A stretch of 64,000 nucleotides of DNA from Cladorrhinum sp. PSN259. Taxonomy: Eukaryota > Ascomycota > Sordariomycetes > Sordariales > Podosporaceae. The notes under the pieces are model-generated. The model did not search any database and was not told the origin of the DNA. It worked only from the letters and a program-made list of their open reading frames with translations. Location: contig MU867078.1 in the NCBI GenBank assembly GCA_033725935.1, forward strand, positions 1-64,000, read 5' to 3'. Each line of letters starts with the position of its first letter. The stretch's first letter is position 1. Positions 58,848 to 64,000 of this stretch are shown here, one piece after another. The translations under genes were made by a program, and so were the position numbers.

Positions 58848-60763
58848 ATGCATATCCGCGAGATGCTCGCCGACGCCGAGAGGTCGGGTGAACCCTCCTT
58901 CTCGTTCGAGTACTTCCCACCAAAGACGGCACAGGGTGTTCAGAACCTCTACGACCGTATGGAACGCATGCACAGTTGGGGCCCCAAGTTCATCGACATC
59001 ACCTGGGGCGCTGGTGGCCGGATTGCCGAGTTGACTTGCGAGATGGTTGTACAAGCACAGACGTACCTAGGACTCGAGACGTGCATGCATCTTACATGTA
59101 CCGACATGGGCGAGGAGAAGGTCAACGATGCCTTGAAGAAGGCGTACAAGGCCGGCTGCACAAACATCTTGGCCCTCCGAGGTGATCCGCCACGAGAGAA
59201 GGAGAAGTGGGTGGCTTCCGACGATGGATTCCGTTATGCTGGCGATCTCGTCGAGTACATTCGCAAGAACTACGGCAATCATTTCGACATTGGCGTTGCC
59301 GGTTACCCCGAAGGCTGCGACGACAACAAGGATGAGGATCTGTTGCTGGATCACTTGAAGGAGAAGGTTGACAAGGGTGCTTCGTTCATCGTTACCCAGA
59401 TGTTTTACGATGCCGACAACTTTGTTCGCTGGGTTGAGAAGGTCAGGGCACGTGGAATCACTGCACCCATTATTCCCGGTATCATGCCCATCGCCACCTA
59501 CGCCAGCTTCCTACGCCGAGCGAACCACATGAACTGCAAGGTTCCAGACGAATGGATGGCAAAGCTCGAGCCGGTCAAGAACGACGATGTTGCTGTTAGG
59601 GAGATTGGCAAGACGCTAGTTGCTGAGTTGTGTCGCAAGGTTCTTGCTGCTGGCATTCATCACTTGCACTTTTACACCATGAACCTTGCACAGGCGACCC
59701 GCATGGTGTTGGAGGAGCTCGAGTGGATGCCGTCACCCGACAGGCCTCTCAAGCAAGCTCTTCCCTGGAAGCAGTCTCTTGGCCTTGGCCGTCGCGGGGA
59801 GGATGTGCGTCCCATCTTCTGGCGTAATCGCAACAAGTCATACATCGCACGTACCCAGGAATGGGACGAGTTCCCCAACGGTCGCTGGGGTGATTCAAGA
59901 TCGCCGGCTTTCGGCGAGCTGGATGCCTATGGTATTGGCCTAACGGGCACCAACGAGCAGAACCGCAAGAAGTGGGGTGAACCCACTTGTATCCGGGATA
60001 TCGCAAATCTCTTCGTTCGTTATCTGAACAAGGAGATTGATTATCTGCCATGGAGTGAAGCACCAGTAGCTGATGAGGCCGATCAGATCAAAGCCGAACT
60101 AATTGACCTCAACAAGCGAGGTCTAATTACTGTCAACTCCCAGCCAGCTGTGAACGGCGTGAAGTCGACCCACCCGGTCCACGGATGGGGCCCTTCCAAC
60201 GGTTATGTTTATCAGAAGGCATATCTGGAGTTGCTTGTCTCACCAGAGATCTTCCGCGTGATTCAAAGCCGCATCGAGAACCACCCTGATTTGACCTACC
60301 ACGCTGTGACCAAGTCCGGAAATCTTCACACCAACGCCCGCTCCGAGGCTCCTAATGCCGTTACATGGGGTGTTTTCCCTGGCAAGGAAATCGTCCAGCC
60401 TACCATTGTTGAGAGAATCAGTTTTCTTGCTTGGAAGGATGAGGCCTACCAACTTGGATCCGATTGGGCTCGATGCTACGAGGCCAACACCCCTAGCCGT
60501 CTGCTATTAGGGCAGATCATGGATACATGGTACTTGGTGAATATTGGTAAGTTTTACTTGAAAAGGACTCTCTGGTTGTCTATTATACTAATCACGGCGA
60601 TGCAGTGAATAATGATTTCCACCAAGGAAACACCCTTTTCGAAGTCTTGAGCGGCCTGGAAGTCGCCGACTTGGATAAGGTCCCAGAACCCCCGGTTAAT
60701 GGGAATTCAAACGGAGTTCACCTGAACGGCGACTCCACTAACGGTGTCGAGGCTTCAACATAA
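58848..60763 (+). CDS. MET13: Methylenetetrahydrofolate reductase (MET13 type)
   Basis: Two exons, 58848-60546 and 60606-60763, give 618 residues; the 59-nt intron is GT-AG. The enzyme reduces 5,10-methylene-THF to 5-methyl-THF, the methyl donor for methionine synthesis, in the cytosol. The N-terminal TIM barrel (about 1-300) shows SFEYFPPKTAQGVQNLYDR, FIDITWGAGG, ETCMHLTCTD, NILALRGDPPR, GVAGYPEG, FIVTQMFYDADNF and IIPGIMPI, the flavin- and folate-binding blocks. The linker and C-terminal regulatory domain follow (RPIFWRNRNKSYIARTQEW, EFPNGRWGDSRSPAFG, INSQPAVNGVKSTHPVHGWG, AVTWGVFPGKEIVQPTIVE). In animal enzymes this domain binds AdoMet. It resembles Met13 (FEYFPPKTAQGVQNLYDRM, GLETCMHLTC) more than Met12. 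The second exon encodes NNDFHQGNTLFEVLSGLE and an Asn-rich tail. Splicing is needed: read-through stops after 14 intron-encoded codons. Confidence 0.97.
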
Positions 60764-61860
60764 TGCCCCGATACGGCTTCTTCTCGCTGGACTAATCCGC
60801 TTAAGAAATGGGCTAATGACACCAGCGAGGAAGTTCTTTTTCAACATTTTGCATGACATAACTTAATTTCAACCTCCCAAGTTGCAACACCAATTACTCT
60901 TTAATATCCATCATCCATCCGACACGCACACAGCCTGGTGTTTTGGGCTCAGGACGGGGAGGGAAATAAAGGAAACGCACGGCATTTCATGTATTGAATG
61001 ACACGACTTTCAACACGGCATTTTTGACATTACAGCAAGCATTTATACTTGGGGCGTTTCTCTTTTTCAGAACTGGGGAGTGGCGAACAAAAAGAGGGTC
61101 TTGATTTTTCAACAAAAATGGGAAAGGTGCATGTGGTGAAGGTGGGCTAGACTGGGCTTACGGTTGGATCCGGATGGATGGATGGGTGAGCGGGAAAGCA
61201 TTTAACATTAGAATGGTCAAAAAGCAGACAAGGAGACTGAGGAGGGAAGGGAGAAGATGGCCGGTAAGCGGATCGGTCTTTTTCTTCTTCAAGATTTGAT
61301 ATCTCAACGATACCCCAGGGGAAAACATACAAAAGAGAGTAGTAAAATGGTTTCATCCTTGTTTCATTTCTCTTTTCAGCAATATTTCTATTCTATTAGG
61401 CCGAGGTTAGGTGGCAGTGAGTTCTGTGGTGTGTTGGCGATTTTGGAGCTTCAACTGTTTTTTATCTTGATTCATCTAGACGGATCATGGTCTTTATAAT
61501 AGCGACATGTAAATACCTTGGGGAAGGGGACGCGAGGAGAGGCCTTTCAACACCGGCTTAGAAAAAGGAATAAAAGGAAAATAGAAGAGTGGTCTACCAT
61601 CTGACTATGTTAAGAGAATTGGACTGATGTTAATTGACCTGAACAGCGAAAAGAAGAGCTACAATGTACCGAGCTCAATGAAACGAAACCCAATAAAAAG
61701 TCGCCGAACGTTCAAGACGTTGGACAATGTTATTCGGAACATTTCTCTCGGAACTTTCGGAGGAGATTCATCCCATCTGCCCTCATGCTCCGAGTTCGGG
61801 AGTTTTTGATACCAAATCTCAGACAAACCAATATCGCCTTCCAAATCTTTTAGAAGGTGT
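60764..61860. other. 3' region of MTHFR and spacer
   Basis: Presumed 3' UTR of the MTHFR gene followed by spacer sequence. No gene is recognised. Confidence 0.5.
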
Positions 61861-61870
61861 GTGTGTATAC

Positions 61871-61974
61871 CTATCTAGAACATTACTGATAAGGATTGGA
61901 CATCTCCGGCCGGCCATCGCCGCATCGCCATCGACCGGGCAGGCCGCAGCACAAGTCTCGGCAGTTCGCTATCT
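61871..61974. promoter_or_regulatory. GATA motifs upstream of xanA (AreA/NIT2-type sites)
   Basis: Three HGATAR motifs occur: AGATAG on the minus strand at 61871-61876, TGATAA on the plus strand at 61887-61892 and AGATAG on the minus strand at 61969-61974. All lie 260-360 bp above the xanA start. GATA factors of the AreA/NIT2 family activate nitrogen-scavenging genes from paired sites of this kind. Binding is inferred. Confidence 0.55.
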
Positions 61975-61999
61975 GCGGAGCCAAGCTAACCCACCTGCA

Positions 62000-62013
62000 T
62001 CGGCCGATACCGA
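62000..62013. promoter_or_regulatory. UaY-type operator TCGG-N6-CCGA upstream of xanA
   Basis: The sequence TCGGCCGATACCGA fits the published UaY binding form (TCGG, six bases, CCGA) exactly. It lies 220 bp above the xanA ATG. UaY is the uric-acid-responsive activator of purine catabolism in Aspergillus. The match supports both the gene call and its regulation; a single 8-base match also has some chance component. Confidence 0.6.
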
Positions 62014-62232
62014 CGGCTGCCTTATTGATACATGGTAAGCATCATAGACGCGAGACAGAATCAAGAATAATATAAGGTGTGTGGTCTCTTTCTTAATTCA
62101 GATTCATTTTCTATTCATCACCAGTAAAAAAAAAAAAAGCAACAGCCAAATAATTACCAGAATTCCTCTCGGGAACTCCAGAACACATTTTATCACTTGC
62201 GCATCAAGAATCATCGACATCTGCACATCGCA

Positions 62233-63533
62233 ATGCCTTCCGCAACTGCACCCACCGTTCAACCCCTTACTCCTCCAGCGGGATCCGAGATCAACTTTGG
62301 AGCCATCGTCACCGGCATCGACATTGAGAATCTAAGTGGTAAGACTTAAACTTTTGTGGTGACATGTTTGTAAAACAGTAATACCTCTTCAATAAAAGGG
62401 AGAATACCCGTATAAATCGGTAACCTCCTAGGTAAGACTCTCTCTCACATTTTCCTGTTCTATAACACATTCACTAACACAGGGTCACCTCAGATGTCGA
62501 CTTCGACCTCATCCGCTCCGCCCTTTACACCCACCAGGTCCTGATCTTCAGATCCCAATCCCACGTCTCCCCGCTATCGCAATACACACTCACCCAGCGC
62601 TTCGACCCCGCCGCAGCAGGCTCCTACGGACACGGCGCCGCCATCCCCGGAACCAAGAAATCAGTCCTCCACCCAGACCTCAAGACGATCCCTCACCAAC
62701 CTCAAGTCCAAGTCATCGGAAACGGATTCGTTCCGTCGTACGAAGGGCTGACCAACATCCAGCTCCGGCACCCCCATCACAAAACCTTCCACGCTACTTC
62801 CATCCCCGAAGAAGACGACCTCAACTTCACCAGATTCTACAGGTGGCACATCGACGCTGCTCTGTACGGTCTTGCCCCGCCGGTGGTTACTACCCTTCTC
62901 GCCGTCAAAGTCCCCTCAGGCCGTCGTCAGACCGTCAGGTATGACGACGGAACAGGGGACGAACTCGACGTCCCGCTCGGAACAACCGCTTTTGCGTCTT
63001 CATACCAGGCGTACGAGAATTTATCCGAACAGGACAACGAATTCGTCCGCACCACTCGCGTGGAATACGCACCTCACCCTTACGTGTGGATGAGCGGGGC
63101 CAAGTCCCGATCTGACGGACTGGGGATGGTTTCTGAAGGAAAAGAACTTTCCATTGGTGAGCTGCCGCCCGTTGAGCAAGACAAAATCCAGATCCTTCCC
63201 ATGGTGTGGAAGAACCCCGTCACGGGCAAGTTGGGATTGATGATCCATCCGTCTGCTGTCAGGAAGTTGCATCTGAAGAATGGGGAAGTGGTTGATGACC
63301 TGAAGGAGGTAAGGGAGATCGTCCACCGCCTGCAGAGGCCCGGTATTTCTCCCCAGTGGGTGTACGCGCACGACTGGGAGGAAGGTGATTTCGTCTTGTT
63401 TCATAATAGGGGCGTGTTGCACTCTGTCGTGGGCGCGTTCGCGGAGGACGAGGTGAGGCTGTTCAGGCAGTGCAACGTCGCTGCTAGTGCGTTCCCTGAG
63501 GGGTCTGGGGAGGAGGTCTTTGTTGTTGCTTGA
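62233..63533 (+). CDS. xanA: Alpha-ketoglutarate-dependent xanthine dioxygenase
   Basis: Exons 62233-62338 and 62494-63533 give 381 residues. XanA is a Fe(II)/alpha-ketoglutarate dioxygenase of the TauD/TfdA family that oxidises xanthine to uric acid, an alternative to the molybdenum enzyme xanthine dehydrogenase. The iron ligands are H154-x-D156 (YRWHIDAALYG) and distal His345 (NRGVLHSVVG), with Arg357 for alpha-ketoglutarate. Highly characteristic blocks are VLHPDLKTIPHQPQVQVIG, YDDGTGDELDVPLGTTAF, VEYAPHPYVWMS, ILPMVWKNPVTGK and VYAHDWEEGDFVLFHNRG. The N-terminal INFGAIVTGIDIENL is completed across the intron. That 155-nt intron is long for this window and has an internal AG|GTAAGACT junction at 62430/62432. 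The upstream region has a UaY-type site and GATA motifs. The start is the first ATG of the only open first exon in frame. Confidence 0.95.
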
Positions 63534-64000
63534 GTGATAAGGGAGACGAGGAATGGGTTGTCTTTTTTTTCTTTTCCTTTTTTTCTTTTTCTTTTTTTTT
63601 TTTTTCTATACTTCTCGGCCTTTTTCTTTCTGGGTTTGATTAGCGAGTTTTGCTCTTTTCTACTTTGTTTTCTCTGTTGATTGACTTGCTGTGTTTCACC
63701 TAGTAGTAGTTCCACCTTGATATATCTTGATTGCTAGCTCAATGAAAAATACTTTCCTACCATTTCTGAATACCTAAAGGACTGAGTCTTATGTCTTCGC
63801 CTGGATGCCACACAGAACCTCTTTGTCTTTATCCCTTTCTCGAGTAAATCACAACCACGTTCTTGCGAGAACCTTTCCTCGAAGCCTTTAAATCCGCCTC
63901 CCTAAAGGCCGTCCTATAAATGATTACAATGGCAAACTCTATCTTACCGTGGAGCACTGCTCAGCAGAGGAGAACCTCCCTTTCCCGTATGGACAGAACT
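63534..64000. other. 3' region of xanA and window end
   Basis: Long T-rich runs at 63559-63605, then non-coding sequence. No gene is recognised up to the window edge. Confidence 0.5.

Noticed and set aside
62339..62378. A 40-nt intron ending at AACAG, with a coding mini-exon after it
   Set aside because: The following bases begin TAATACC and give a stop or a wrong phase; the longer intron fits the conserved protein.
1..64000. CRISPR array, intact transposon, virus or secondary-metabolite cluster
   Set aside because: No spaced direct repeats of that type, no transposase, integrase or polymerase motifs, and no synthase genes were seen.

Overview
The window comes from a filamentous ascomycete (Pezizomycotina). 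The genes are split by short introns, mostly 50-70 bp, with GTATGT/GTAAGT-type donors and CTAAC/CTGAC-type branch sites. Two 5S rRNA genes lie singly between protein genes, a dispersed arrangement typical of Pezizomycotina. A HET-type remnant, fungal zinc-cluster regulators and a XanA-type xanthine dioxygenase all fit this group. A Sordariomycete is my best guess, but this is inference from style and not a proven placement. Nothing looks bacterial, viral or plasmid-borne.

Layout. 1-1.1 kb: six 16-bp tandem repeats, a decayed HET-like reading frame and a minus-strand 5S gene. 2.1-5.5 kb (-): a four-exon RING-IBR-RING protein whose RING2 has His where the catalytic Cys is expected. 11.4-13.6 kb (-): a Zn2Cys6 transcription factor. 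20.0-21.4 kb (-): a secreted seven-bladed lactonase-family protein. 26.6-30.2 kb (-): an FNIP/Lst4 homologue. 34.8-36.2 kb (-): a seven-exon CDF zinc transporter. 37.6-43.5 kb (+): IML1/DEPDC5. 44.7-46.5 kb (+): a VCX1-type Ca2+/H+ exchanger. 47.2 kb (+): a second 5S gene. 48.9-51.5 kb (-): a regulator with two different zinc modules and a GC-AG intron. 52.6-56.1 kb (+): a ROG1-type lipase. 56.6 kb (+): tRNA-Ala(AGC) with an intron. 58.8-60.8 kb (+): MET13-type methylenetetrahydrofolate reductase. 62.2-63.5 kb (+): xanthine dioxygenase xanA. Gaps of 4-6 kb between many genes hold no gene that I can support.

How the genes relate. Four consecutive genes between 26.6 and 46.5 kb (Lst4/FNIP, ZRC1-like, IML1, VCX1-like) encode proteins whose known relatives act at the vacuolar membrane. 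Two of them, Lst4/FNIP and IML1, belong to the two complexes that feed amino-acid status to the Rag/Gtr GTPases and TORC1. At the right end, xanA has an exact match to the UaY operator form TCGG-N6-CCGA and several GATA motifs upstream. That is what purine-catabolic control in ascomycetes predicts.

The most unusual signals are three. The xanA intron contains an internal AG|GT junction that rebuilds the same donor, suggesting two-step (recursive or stwintron-like) splicing. The two diverged 5S genes carry compensatory helix changes. The RBR protein has a His in place of its catalytic Cys. I found no CRISPR array, no intact transposon and no secondary-metabolite cluster.
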